NCBI GenBank assembly: GCA_021325435.1
Contig: JAJPHE010000072.1
Span: 65,666 to 105,157, forward strand
Length of the DNA: 39,492 nucleotides
DNA from: Actinomycetota bacterium
GTDB taxonomy: Bacteria; Actinomycetota; Acidimicrobiia; Acidimicrobiales; JAJPHE01
Reading direction: 5' to 3'
Under the pieces are notes generated by a model. It was not told the DNA's origin and searched no databases. It saw only the letters and a program-made list of their open reading frames with translations. Positions 22,485 to 29,450 of the stretch are shown one piece after another. How positions within the stretch are numbered: position 1 is the stretch's first letter; the number at the start of each line of letters is the position of its first letter. Position numbers and translations under genes: made by a program.

Positions 22485-23165
22485 ATGGTGTCGATCGCCC
22501 CGTCGATCCTGTCGGCCGACTTCGCCGAGCTGGCCCGGGCCATCGACACGGTGGCGCCGGAGACCGATCTTCTGCACGTCGACGTGATGGACGGCCACTT
22601 CGTCCCCAACCTCACCATCGGGCCCCCGGTCGTGGCGGCCATCCGCCGCCACTGCGGCGTGTACCTCGACTGCCACCTGATGATGACCAACCCGGGCGAG
22701 TACCTGGAGGCCTTCGCCCGCGCCGGCGCCGACGGGTGCTCCGTCCACGTCGAGATCGGGGGCACGGACGAGCTGGTGAAGGCCATGCGCGACCTCGGCC
22801 TCGACGTCGGGCTGGCGGTGAACCCGGACACACCGCTCGACGCCTACGAGGACTACCTCGACCGCGTCGACCTGGTGCTGCTGATGACCGTGTTCCCCGG
22901 GTTCGGTGGTCAGCAGTTCATGGCCGAGGTGCTGCCCAAGATCGCCCGCACCAGCGAGGAGATCCGGCGGCGACAGCTGCCGGTCCGCCTCGAGGTCGAC
23001 GGCGGCATCGACGTGGCCACCGCCCCCCGGGCCGCCCAGGCCGGGGCCGAGGTGTTCGTCGCCGGCAGCGCCATCTTCGGGGCTGACGATCCGGCGGCGG
23101 CCGCCGGCGCCATCCGCCGGGCCGCCGGGGGGGACGGGCCCCACCACTGGGCCCGGCATGGCTGA
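22485..23165 (+). CDS. rpe: Ribulose-phosphate 3-epimerase
   Basis: A 226-residue TIM-barrel enzyme that interconverts ribulose 5-phosphate and xylulose 5-phosphate. Its activity determines how much ribulose 5-phosphate is available for pentose phosphate flux and for RibB. Motifs are SIAPSILSADFAELA, HVDVMDGHFVPNLTIGP (metal and catalytic residues), DCHLMMTNP, MTVFPGFGGQQF and the phosphate site EVDGGIDVATAP with VAGSAIFG. The ATG at 22485 gives a normal N-terminus. It overlaps the next gene by 8 bp. Its position just before the riboflavin genes makes metabolic sense because RibB consumes ribulose 5-phosphate. Confidence 0.96.
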   Translation: MVSIAPSILSADFAELARAIDTVAPETDLLHVDVMDGHFVPNLTIGPPVVAAIRRHCGVYLDCHLMMTNPGEYLEAFARAGADGCSVHVEIGGTDELVKAMRDLGLDVGLAVNPDTPLDAYEDYLDRVDLVLLMTVFPGFGGQQFMAEVLPKIARTSEEIRRRQLPVRLEVDGGIDVATAPRAAQAGAEVFVAGSAIFGADDPAAAAGAIRRAAGGDGPHHWARHG

Positions 23166-23640
23166 CTCCACCGGCGCGGCGGCCAAGGTGCTCACCGTGT
23201 CGGACGGCGTCGTCGCCGGCACCCGCCAGGACCGCTCCGGGGCCGCCCTGGCCGACCGCCTGGCCGCCGCCGGCTACACGGTCGTCGAGCGCCGGGTGGT
23301 GGCCGACGGCGAACAGAGCGTCGCTGCCGCCCTGACCGAGATGGCCCGGGGCTTCGCCGGCCTGCTGGTCACGACCGGCGGCACCGGCTTCGGTCCCCGC
23401 GACCAGACCCCCGAGGGCACCAAGGCCGTCATCGAGCGCGAGGCGCCCGGGCTGGCCGAGGCGGCCCGGCTGGTCAACCCGCTGGGGCGGCTGTCGCGGG
23501 CCACGGCCGGAACCATCGGCGCCTGCCTGGTCCTGAACACCCCCGGCTCGCCCAGCGGCGCGGTCGAGTGCCTGGAGGCGGTTCTCGACGTGCTGGGCCA
23601 CGCCCTGTCCCTCCTGGCCGGGGAAAACAGCCCCCACTAG
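23158..23640 (+). CDS. MogA/MoaB-family molybdopterin adenylyltransferase-like protein
   Basis: A 160-residue MoCF_biosynth-domain protein. The core has AKVLTVSDGVVAGTRQDRSG, then VTTGGTGFGPRDQTPEGTKAV (the molybdopterin-binding loop). A later segment has PLGRLSRATAGTIG and LNTPGSPSGAVECLEAVLDV. These match MogA/MoaB proteins, which adenylylate molybdopterin before metal insertion. The ATG at 23158 overlaps the end of rpe by 8 bp. No other molybdenum-cofactor gene is in the window, so its task here is uncertain. Between rpe and ribD it may be only a genomic neighbour. The TAG stop coincides with the first half of a predicted -10. Confidence 0.88.
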   Translation: MADSTGAAAKVLTVSDGVVAGTRQDRSGAALADRLAAAGYTVVERRVVADGEQSVAAALTEMARGFAGLLVTTGGTGFGPRDQTPEGTKAVIEREAPGLAEAARLVNPLGRLSRATAGTIGACLVLNTPGSPSGAVECLEAVLDVLGHALSLLAGENSPH

Positions 23641-23643
23641 ACT
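23638..23643 (+). promoter_or_regulatory. Predicted -10 of the riboflavin operon, overlapping the upstream stop
   Basis: TAGACT fits TANNNT and its first three bases are the stop codon of the MogA-like gene. A start near 23650 would give a leader of about 43 bases before ribD. The leader contains a small hairpin (GGCCCG with CGGGTC, 23663-23677) but is too short for an FMN riboswitch. No -35 is clear. Confidence 0.35.
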
Positions 23644-23692
23644 GACCGGTCAAGAAAACCGCGGCCCGATCCGGGTCGCCCCCGGAGCGTGG

Positions 23693-24685
23693 ATGCAGGA
23701 CCAAGAGGCGATGGCACGGGCGGTGGAGCTGGCCGCCTCCGTGCGGGCCGTCACCTCCCCGAATCCCTGGGTGGGAGCGGTGGTGCTCACCGCCGACGGC
23801 CGGGTCTTCGAAGGCGCCACCGAGCCGCCCGGCGGCCGCCACGCCGAGATCGTCGCCCTGGACCGGGCCGGCGCCGCCGCCCGGGGCTCGACCGTGGTGG
23901 TGACCCTCGAGCCCTGCTGCCACCACGGGCGCACGCCGCCGTGCACCGACGCCCTCCTCTCCGCCGGGGTGGCCCGGGTGGTGGGGGCCGTGCCCGACCC
24001 CGACGAACGGGTGGCGGGCCGGGGCTTCGAGCGGCTCCGCCAGGCCGGGGTGGAGGTGGTGACCGGCGTCGGAGCGGACGAGGTCGCCCGCCAGCTGGCG
24101 CCCTACCTCAAGCACCGCCGGACCGGCCGGCCGTTCGTCACCCTGAAGCTGGCGGCCACCATCGACGGACGCATCGCCGCCCCCGACGGGTCCAGCAAGT
24201 GGATCACCGGCGAGGCCGCCCGGCGCGACGCCCACCAGCTGCGGGCCACCAACGACGCCGTGCTGGTGGGCTCCGGCACGGTCCGGGCCGACGACCCCGA
24301 GCTGACGGTGCGGCTGGTGCCCGGGCGCGACCCCCGCCGGGTGGTGCTGGGCACGGCGCCGGCCGGGGCCCGGGTGCACCCGGCGCTCGAGGTGAGCGGG
24401 GACCCGGTCGACGCCCTCGACGAGCTGGGCCGCCAGGGGGTGCTGAGCCTCCTGGTGGAAGGGGGCGGCCGGGTCGCCCACTCATTCCACGGCGCCGGGC
24501 TGGTCGACCTGTACGTGCTCTACCTGGCCGCCGCCATCATGGGCGGCCACGACGGAAAGCCGATGTTCGACGGGCCCGGAGCGGGCACCATGAGCGAGGT
24601 GTGGAGAGGCCGGCTGCTCGCCGTCGAACGCCTCGGTGACGACATCCGGGTCGATCTGGCCCCGGCCCGGGCGGAGGCGGCGTAG
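23693..24685 (+). CDS. ribD: Bifunctional riboflavin deaminase/reductase
   Basis: RibD (330 residues) deaminates and then reduces the pyrimidine formed from GTP in riboflavin synthesis. The N-terminal deaminase domain has zinc ligands in GGRHAEIVALDRAG and EPCCHHGRTPPC. The C-terminal reductase begins near residue 140 with RPFVTLKLAATIDGRIA and includes SKWITG, DAVLVGSGTVRADDP and LVEGGGRVAHSF (NADPH site). The ATG at 23693 has GGAG 5 bases upstream. A nearby GTG at 23689 is in another frame. It is the first gene of ribD-ribE-ribBA-ribH, and its stop abuts the ribE ATG. Confidence 0.96.
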   Translation: MQDQEAMARAVELAASVRAVTSPNPWVGAVVLTADGRVFEGATEPPGGRHAEIVALDRAGAAARGSTVVVTLEPCCHHGRTPPCTDALLSAGVARVVGAVPDPDERVAGRGFERLRQAGVEVVTGVGADEVARQLAPYLKHRRTGRPFVTLKLAATIDGRIAAPDGSSKWITGEAARRDAHQLRATNDAVLVGSGTVRADDPELTVRLVPGRDPRRVVLGTAPAGARVHPALEVSGDPVDALDELGRQGVLSLLVEGGGRVAHSFHGAGLVDLYVLYLAAAIMGGHDGKPMFDGPGAGTMSEVWRGRLLAVERLGDDIRVDLAPARAEAA

Positions 24686-25261
24686 ATGTTCACCGGCATT
24701 GTCGAGGAGATGGGGACCGTCACCGACCGCGACGGCGGCCGCCTCCGCTTCCGGGCCCCGCTGGTGGCGGCGGACGCCGCCGTGGGGGACTCCATCGCGG
24801 TCAACGGCTGCTGTCTCACGGTCACCAGCGTCGGCGACGGTTGGTGGGAGGCGACCGCGGTCGAAGAGACGTTGGCCCGCACCAACCTCGACGACCTCGC
24901 CCCCGGGGACGCCGTCAACCTGGAGCGGCCGTTGCGCCTGTCCGACCGGCTCGGGGGTCACCTGGTGCAGGGACACGTCGACGCCGTCGGCGAGATCGTC
25001 AGCCCCGCCCCGGACCTGGTGGTGCGCACGCCCCCGGAGCTGCTGCGCTACGTGGTCGAGAAGGGCTCCATAACCGTGGACGGATGCAGCCTCACCGTGG
25101 TGGAGCCGCTGCCCGACGGGTTTCGGGTGGCGGTCATCCCCCACACCTGTGAGGTCACCAGCCTCGGCCGCAAGGGCGCCGGCGACCGGGTGAACCTCGA
25201 GGTCGACGTCATCGCCAAGTACACCGAGCGCCTGCTGGGCGCCAGCGCAGAGAGGGCCTGA
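24686..25261 (+). CDS. ribE: Riboflavin synthase, alpha chain
   Basis: A 191-residue enzyme that dismutates two 6,7-dimethyl-8-ribityllumazine molecules into riboflavin. The two tandem beta-barrel repeats are clear: the first from [12 protein letters not shown] with [14 protein letters not shown], the second from [16 protein letters not shown] with [15 protein letters not shown] and [14 protein letters not shown]. The ATG at 24686 directly follows the ribD stop. Its partner lumazine synthase (ribH) lies two genes on. Confidence 0.96.
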   Translation: MFTGIVEEMGTVTDRDGGRLRFRAPLVAADAAVGDSIAVNGCCLTVTSVGDGWWEATAVEETLARTNLDDLAPGDAVNLERPLRLSDRLGGHLVQGHVDAVGEIVSPAPDLVVRTPPELLRYVVEKGSITVDGCSLTVVEPLPDGFRVAVIPHTCEVTSLGRKGAGDRVNLEVDVIAKYTERLLGASAERA

Positions 25262-25263
25262 CC

Positions 25264-26484
25264 ATGCCGTTCGCCCGCATCGAGGACGCCGTCGCCGCCA
25301 TCGGCCGCGGCGAGATGGTGGTGGTCGTCGACGACCACGACCGCGAGAACGAGGGCGACCTCATCATGGCGGCCGAGTTCGCCACCCCCGAGGCCATCGC
25401 CTTCTTCCTCGCTCACACGTCCGGTCTCATCTGCGTGCCGATGACCGGTGACCGCCTCGACCAGCTCGACCTGCCCCTGATGGTCACGTCGAACACCGAG
25501 TCCCAGCGGACGGCCTTCACCGTCACCGTCGACTACCGCCACGGCACGACCACCGGCATCTCCGCCGCCGACCGGGCCGCCACCATCCGGGCCCTGATCG
25601 AGCCGGCCACCCGCCCCACCGACCTCGCCCGCCCCGGCCACATCCTGCCCCTGCGCTACCGGTCGGGTGGCGTGCTCAAGCGGGCCGGCCACACCGAGGC
25701 AGGTGTCGACCTGGCCCGGGCCGCCGGCCTCTACCCGGCGGCCGTGCTGTGCGAGATCGTCAACGACGACAAGACCGACATGGCCCGACTGCCCGAGCTG
25801 GAGGCGTTCGCCGACCGGCACGGCCTGCTGATGATCTCCATCGCCGACCTGATCCGCTACCGGCGCCAGAAGGACAAGCTGGTCAAGCGGGTGGCCGAGG
25901 CCCGCATCCCCACCGACTACGGCGAGTTCACCTGCTACGCCTACGAGTCGGTGATCGACGGGGAGCAGCACCTCGCCCTGGTGAAAGGGGCGGTGCAGGG
26001 CGAGGACAACGTGTTGGTCCGGGTCCACTCCGAATGCCTCACCGGCGACGTGTTCGGATCACAACGCTGCGACTGCGGGCCCCAGCTGGACGCCTCCATC
26101 CGCCGCATCGCCGAGGAGGGACTGGGGGTCGTCGTCTACCTGCGGGGCCACGAGGGCCGCGGCATCGGAATCGGCCACAAGCTGCGGGCCTACCGGCTCC
26201 AGGACCAGGGACGCGACACGGTCGACGCCAACATCGAGCTCGGCTTGCCGGTCGACAGCCGCGAGTACGGCATCGGCGCCCAGATCCTCGTCGACCTCGG
26301 CATCACGACAATGCGGGTGATGACCAACAACCCGGCGAAGTACGGTGGTCTCGAGGGATTCGGCCTCGACATCGTCGAGCGGGTGCCGCTCATGCCGGTC
26401 CCCACGCCCGAGAACATCGCCTACCTCCGCACCAAGCGCGAGCGGATGGGTCACCTCCTGGAGGGTCTCGATGACGTCCTCTGA
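25264..26484 (+). CDS. ribBA: Fused 3,4-dihydroxy-2-butanone-4-phosphate synthase / GTP cyclohydrolase II
   Basis: RibBA (406 residues) supplies both precursors of riboflavin. The N-terminal RibB domain (about 1-200) has [39 protein letters not shown] and [15 protein letters not shown]. The C-terminal RibA domain has the zinc site [44 protein letters not shown] and the closing [15 protein letters not shown]. Both halves look catalytically complete. The ATG at 25264 follows ribE by two bases. The 3' end overlaps ribH by 14 bp. Confidence 0.97.
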   Translation: MPFARIEDAVAAIGRGEMVVVVDDHDRENEGDLIMAAEFATPEAIAFFLAHTSGLICVPMTGDRLDQLDLPLMVTSNTESQRTAFTVTVDYRHGTTTGISAADRAATIRALIEPATRPTDLARPGHILPLRYRSGGVLKRAGHTEAGVDLARAAGLYPAAVLCEIVNDDKTDMARLPELEAFADRHGLLMISIADLIRYRRQKDKLVKRVAEARIPTDYGEFTCYAYESVIDGEQHLALVKGAVQGEDNVLVRVHSECLTGDVFGSQRCDCGPQLDASIRRIAEEGLGVVVYLRGHEGRGIGIGHKLRAYRLQDQGRDTVDANIELGLPVDSREYGIGAQILVDLGITTMRVMTNNPAKYGGLEGFGLDIVERVPLMPVPTPENIAYLRTKRERMGHLLEGLDDVL

Positions 26485-26971
26485 CCAAAGCGCCCGGCCC
26501 CCGTACCACGGGCAGCTGCGGGGCACCGGCCTGCGGGTGGCCCTGGCCTGCAGCCGCTTCAACGACCTGATCACCGAGCGCCTGGTCGCCGGGGCCCGCG
26601 ACGCCCTCGTGCGCCACGGCGTCGACCCGCTGTCGGTCACCGAGGTGTGGGCGCCGGGCGCCTTCGAGCTGCCGCTGGTGGCCAAGCGGCTGGCCGCCTC
26701 GGGCGAGTACGACGCCGTCATCTGCCTCGGCGCGGTGATCCGGGGCGCCACCGGCCACTACGACTTCGTCGCCGGGCAGTGCGCCGCCGGCATCCAGCAG
26801 GCCCAGCTGGACACCGGAGTGCCCATCGCCTTCGGGGTGCTGACCACCGACACCGTCGAACAGGCCATCGAACGGGCCGGCACCAAGGCCGGCAACAAGG
26901 GGGCCGACGCCGCCGTGGCCGCCATCGAGATGGCCGACCTGCTCCGTCAGCTTCCCAAGGCGGGCTCGTAG
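26471..26971 (+). CDS. ribH: 6,7-Dimethyl-8-ribityllumazine synthase
   Basis: RibH (166 residues) condenses the RibD/phosphatase product with dihydroxybutanone phosphate; the family forms large capsid-like assemblies. Motifs are [51 protein letters not shown] (with the catalytic His) and [20 protein letters not shown]. The ATG at 26471 overlaps the end of ribBA. It gives a 20-residue N-terminal extension before the first strand, normal for the family. The stop TAG is followed without a gap by the TTG of hisG. Confidence 0.95.
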   Translation: MTSSDQSARPPYHGQLRGTGLRVALACSRFNDLITERLVAGARDALVRHGVDPLSVTEVWAPGAFELPLVAKRLAASGEYDAVICLGAVIRGATGHYDFVAGQCAAGIQQAQLDTGVPIAFGVLTTDTVEQAIERAGTKAGNKGADAAVAAIEMADLLRQLPKAGS

Positions 26972-27847
26972 TTGCTCACCCTGGTCCTGCCGAAGGGCTC
27001 CCTCGAGCGGTCGACCCTCGAGCTGTTCGAAGCGGCCGATCTGACCGTGCGGCGCAGCTCCGAGGTGGACTACCGCGCCTCGATCGACGACCACCGCATC
27101 GCCGACGTACGCATCCTGCGACCCCAGGAGATCCCGCAGTACGTGGCCGAGGGCTTGTTCGATCTCGGCATAACCGGGCGCGACTGGATCGAGGAGACCG
27201 GAGCCGAGGTGGTGAGCCTCGGCGAGCTGCGCTACTCCAAGGCCAGCGCCCAGCCCATCCGCATCGTCCTCGCCGTGGCCGGCGACTCGTCGGCCCAGAC
27301 CGTCGCCGACCTGGCGGACGGGATCAAGATCGCCACCGAGTATCCCGAGCTGACCCGCCGGTTCTTCGAGAAGCACGGCATCACCGCCGACATCCGCCTC
27401 TCCTACGGCGCCACCGAGGCCAAGGTGCCCGACATCGTGGACGCCGTGGTCGAGCTGACCGAGACGGGCCGGGCGCTACGGGCGGCCGGGCTGCGCATCA
27501 TCGAGACGCTGCTGGTCTCCAACACCGAGCTGGTGGCCAACCCCGAGGCGGCCCAGGACGGTGAAAAGCGCCACGCCATGGGCCAGATCCTCACCCTCCT
27601 GCAGGGCGCCCTCGAGGCCCGCGACAAGGTGCTGGTGAAGCTGAACGTGTCAGCCGATCAGCTGGAGGCGGTCATCGGACTGCTGCCGGCCATGAAGTCT
27701 CCGACCGTCTCGGAGCTGTCGGGGGGCGGAGGCTTCGCGGTGGAGACGGTGGTGCCCAAAGAGGAGATCAACGTGCTCATCCCGGCCCTCAAGGACCGGG
27801 GCGCCAGCGACATCATCGAGCTGCCCATCTCCAAGATCGTCCACTGA
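26972..27847 (+). CDS. hisG: ATP phosphoribosyltransferase, long form
   Basis: HisG (291 residues) performs the first step of histidine synthesis, joining ATP and PRPP. It is the long form with a C-terminal ACT-like regulatory domain (about residues 210-285), so it should be feedback-inhibited by histidine without HisZ. Motifs are LVLPKGSLERSTLELF, RPQEIPQYVAEGLFDLGITG, IKIATEYPELTRRFFEKHG and AKVPDIVDAVVELTETGRAL (PRPP site). The TTG at 26972 directly abuts the ribH stop. In many actinobacteria hisE lies immediately upstream; it is not here. The stop shares one base with the following small gene. Confidence 0.95.
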   Translation: MLTLVLPKGSLERSTLELFEAADLTVRRSSEVDYRASIDDHRIADVRILRPQEIPQYVAEGLFDLGITGRDWIEETGAEVVSLGELRYSKASAQPIRIVLAVAGDSSAQTVADLADGIKIATEYPELTRRFFEKHGITADIRLSYGATEAKVPDIVDAVVELTETGRALRAAGLRIIETLLVSNTELVANPEAAQDGEKRHAMGQILTLLQGALEARDKVLVKLNVSADQLEAVIGLLPAMKSPTVSELSGGGGFAVETVVPKEEINVLIPALKDRGASDIIELPISKIVH

Positions 27848-28083
27848 TGCCCCGGGGGGCGGTGGTGAGCTTCGACGACCAGCGCGGCCTGGGTGAGGTG
27901 GCCGATGCCGGAGGGCAGCGTTACCCGTTCCACTGCACGGCGATCGCCGACGGGACCCGCACCATCGCCGCCGGCACCCATGTCGACTTCGAGGTGGTGG
28001 CCGGCCACCTGGGTCGGTGGGAGGCGGCCGGCATCACTCCGGTGGGCGACGGGCCCCCTGCACCTGCACGAACGCCAGCCTGA
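27847..28083 (+). CDS. Small cold-shock-domain-like protein
   Basis: A 78-residue protein whose frame reads like a divergent cold-shock domain. It has GAVVSFDDQRGLGEV in place of the usual GxVKWFNxxKGFGFI, YPFHCTAI in place of VFVHxSAI, a central GTRTIAAGTHVDFEVV, and a final GRWEAAGITPV strand. The two aromatic RNA-binding motifs (RNP1 and RNP2) are largely lost, so nucleic-acid binding is doubtful. The start ATG shares a base with the hisG stop (TGATG), which supports real, coupled translation. The last 50 bases overlap the 3' end of the convergent DUF1844 gene, and the proline/alanine-rich tail there is probably unconstrained. Function is unknown. Confidence 0.75.
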   Translation: MPRGAVVSFDDQRGLGEVADAGGQRYPFHCTAIADGTRTIAAGTHVDFEVVAGHLGRWEAAGITPVGDGPPAPARTPA

Positions 28084-28432
28084 TCTGGGCCAGCCCGTCG
28101 CGCAGCGTCGCCTCCTCCTCGCCCAGCCGGCCCTCCAACCCCTCGACCAGCGCCGCCATGGCGTCCACGGCCAGGCGGGCGGCGTCGAGGTTCGGCGGGT
28201 CGTGCGACAGGTGCAGGGCGGCCAGCTCGAACAGCCCGTAGCAGTGGTTGCCGACGACCGCTTCGACCGGGGCGTCGGCCAGTTGCCGGCGCAGCTCCTC
28301 GAGGGGGTCCTCGCCGGACGGCGGCGGGGAGGCCGGGTCGGCGGAGCCCGGGGCCCGACCCGGTGGTTCGGAAGGGTCGGGGGACCCGCGGCCCACCGGC
28401 CGCTCGCCTCCAGGAGTCCAGAGACTGCTCAT
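28034..28432 (-). CDS. DUF1844 family protein, divergent from infC
   Basis: The only minus-strand gene (132 residues). The N-terminus MSSLWTPGGERPVGR is followed by a low-complexity Pro/Ser/Gly stretch. The conserved helical domain then runs LEELRRQLADAPVEAVVGNH, GLFELAALHLSHDPPNLDAA, AVDAMAALVEGLEGRLGEEE, LRDGLAQIRLAFVQV. These are hallmarks of DUF1844 proteins, which are found next to infC in many actinobacteria and have no assigned function. The start was placed at the ATG 28432-28430 because the conserved MSSLWTP begins there and a TAGGGT -10 lies 7 bases upstream; the frame opens 7 codons earlier. The 3' end overlaps the small plus-strand gene by 50 bp. Confidence 0.88.
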   Translation of the reverse strand: MSSLWTPGGERPVGRGSPDPSEPPGRAPGSADPASPPPSGEDPLEELRRQLADAPVEAVVGNHCYGLFELAALHLSHDPPNLDAARLAVDAMAALVEGLEGRLGEEEATLRDGLAQIRLAFVQVQGARRPPE

Positions 28433-28445
28433 CACTGCTACCCTA
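28433..28445 (-). promoter_or_regulatory. Predicted leaderless promoter of the DUF1844 gene
   Basis: Read on the minus strand, TAGGGT (28445-28440) is followed by seven bases and then the ATG at 28432. This is the same layout as the aroC, mihF and def promoters. The hexamer overlaps the plus-strand TACCCT by five bases. Confidence 0.5.
28439..28444 (+). promoter_or_regulatory. Predicted -10 of the infC-rpmI-rplT promoter
   Basis: TACCCT on the plus strand shares five bases with the divergent TAGGGT. A transcription start around 28451 would give an infC leader of about 157 bases. An alternative weak -10 is CACAAT at 28451. No clear -35 is seen for either. Confidence 0.4.
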
Positions 28446-28607
28446 CGCGGCACAATCAGGAATGGAAGCGGGGCCGGCTGTCCATCACAGCCCCCACCCG
28501 CCCGTGCCGGTGACGGTTGCGAGGCGGGTTGTCGCCGGACGGCGGGCGCCTCGTTTTCAGCGCCCGCCGTTTCGCGTTCGGCGGGGTTCGACCAGGAGGT
28601 TCAGCGC
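28446..28607 (+). promoter_or_regulatory. Structured 5' leader of infC with competing hairpins
   Basis: This non-coding region can form three stems. ACCCGCC (28496-28502) pairs with GGCGGGT (28523-28529). ACGGCGGGCGC (28539-28549) pairs perfectly over 11 bp with GCGCCCGCCGT (28560-28570), followed by TT, which is terminator-like. CCCGCCG (28563-28569) pairs with CGGCGGG (28579-28585). The second and third stems share bases 28563-28569 and exclude each other. An AGGAGG ribosome-binding site (28594-28599) follows. The arrangement suggests an attenuator for the IF3-L35-L20 operon; the ligand is unknown, though L20 is the regulator in Bacillus. Confidence 0.6.
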
Positions 28608-29228
28608 ATAGCAACTGCACCCATCACCAACGAGCCCAGGATCAACGAGAGGATCCGGGCCCGCGAGGTCCGTCTCGTCGATGCCGACGGCAAGCAGCTG
28701 GGCATCAAGCCGCTGCCGGAGGCCCTCCACATCGCCCGACAGGTCGACCTCGACCTGGTGGAGGTGGCCCCCCAGGCGGTACCGCCGGTCTGCCGCATCA
28801 TGGACTACGGGAAGTTCAAGTTCGATACGGCTCAGCGGGCCAAGGAGTCCCGGCGCAAGGCCAGCAACGTCAGCATCAAGGAGATGAAGTACCGGCCCAA
28901 GATCGGGCCCGGTGACTTCGACACCAAGACCCGCCAGGTCGCCCGCTTCCTCGGAGACGGTCACAAGGTGAAGGTGACGATCATGTTCCGGGGTCGTGAG
29001 ATGAGCCACCCCGAGCTCGGCAAGAAGATCCTCGACCGGGTCGCCGAGCAGGTTGGCGAGGTGGGCAAGGTGGAGCTGCTGCCCAAGCTGGACGGCCGCA
29101 ACATGGTGATGGTGCTGGCCCCGGACCGCCGGGCCCAGCAGGCAGCAGCCAAGGACAAGGCGACGCCCGAGGGCGCGCCGGAGCCCGCGGTCGAGACCGC
29201 GAGCAGTGACGGGACGGAGGAGGCCTAG
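28608..29228 (+). CDS. infC: Translation initiation factor IF-3 (ATA start codon)
   Basis: IF3 (206 residues from the proposed start) binds the 30S subunit and proofreads start-codon choice. The N-domain begins APITNEPRINERIRAREVRLV, the linker has RIMDYGKFKFD, and the C-domain has KEMKYRPKIGPGDFDTK, KVTIMFRGREMSHPELG and DGRNMVMVLAP. A C-terminal Ala/Glu-rich tail follows. No ATG, GTG or TTG lies in frame close upstream. An ATA at 28608 sits exactly 8 bases after AGGAGG, just before the conserved N-terminus. Rare start codons (AUU in E. coli) are a known feature of infC and allow IF3 to repress its own synthesis. The stop directly precedes the rpmI GTG. Confidence 0.93.
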   Translation: MATAPITNEPRINERIRAREVRLVDADGKQLGIKPLPEALHIARQVDLDLVEVAPQAVPPVCRIMDYGKFKFDTAQRAKESRRKASNVSIKEMKYRPKIGPGDFDTKTRQVARFLGDGHKVKVTIMFRGREMSHPELGKKILDRVAEQVGEVGKVELLPKLDGRNMVMVLAPDRRAQQAAAKDKATPEGAPEPAVETASSDGTEEA

Positions 29229-29423
29229 GTGCCGAAGATGAAGACAGATCGAGGGGCGGCCAAGCGGTTCAAGGTGACCGGCACCGGACGGATCCGCCGC
29301 CGTCACGCCTTCCGCAACCACCTGCTCGAGAAGAAGGGCGCCCGCAGGCTGCGCCGGCTGGGCCACGAAGCCGAGGTGAGCGGCGGGGACCTCCGCCAGG
29401 TCAAGCGCCTGCTGGGTCTCTAG
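29229..29423 (+). CDS. rpmI: 50S ribosomal protein L35
   Basis: L35 (64 residues) is a small, very basic large-subunit protein. The N-terminus MPKMKTDRGAAKRFKVTGTG and the RRHAFRNHLLEKKGARRLRRL segment are characteristic. The GTG at 29229 immediately follows the infC stop, and the GGAGGAGG in the last infC codons serves as the ribosome-binding site, so translation is probably coupled. Confidence 0.97.
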   Translation: MPKMKTDRGAAKRFKVTGTGRIRRRHAFRNHLLEKKGARRLRRLGHEAEVSGGDLRQVKRLLGL

Positions 29424-29450
29424 CCGCTCAACGATCAGAGAGGAGGCCCC

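Noticed and set aside
23689-24639. 316-codon frame starting at GTG 23689, overlapping ribD
   Set aside because: It is ribD in another frame; the ATG at 23693 gives the conserved RibD protein with all motifs.
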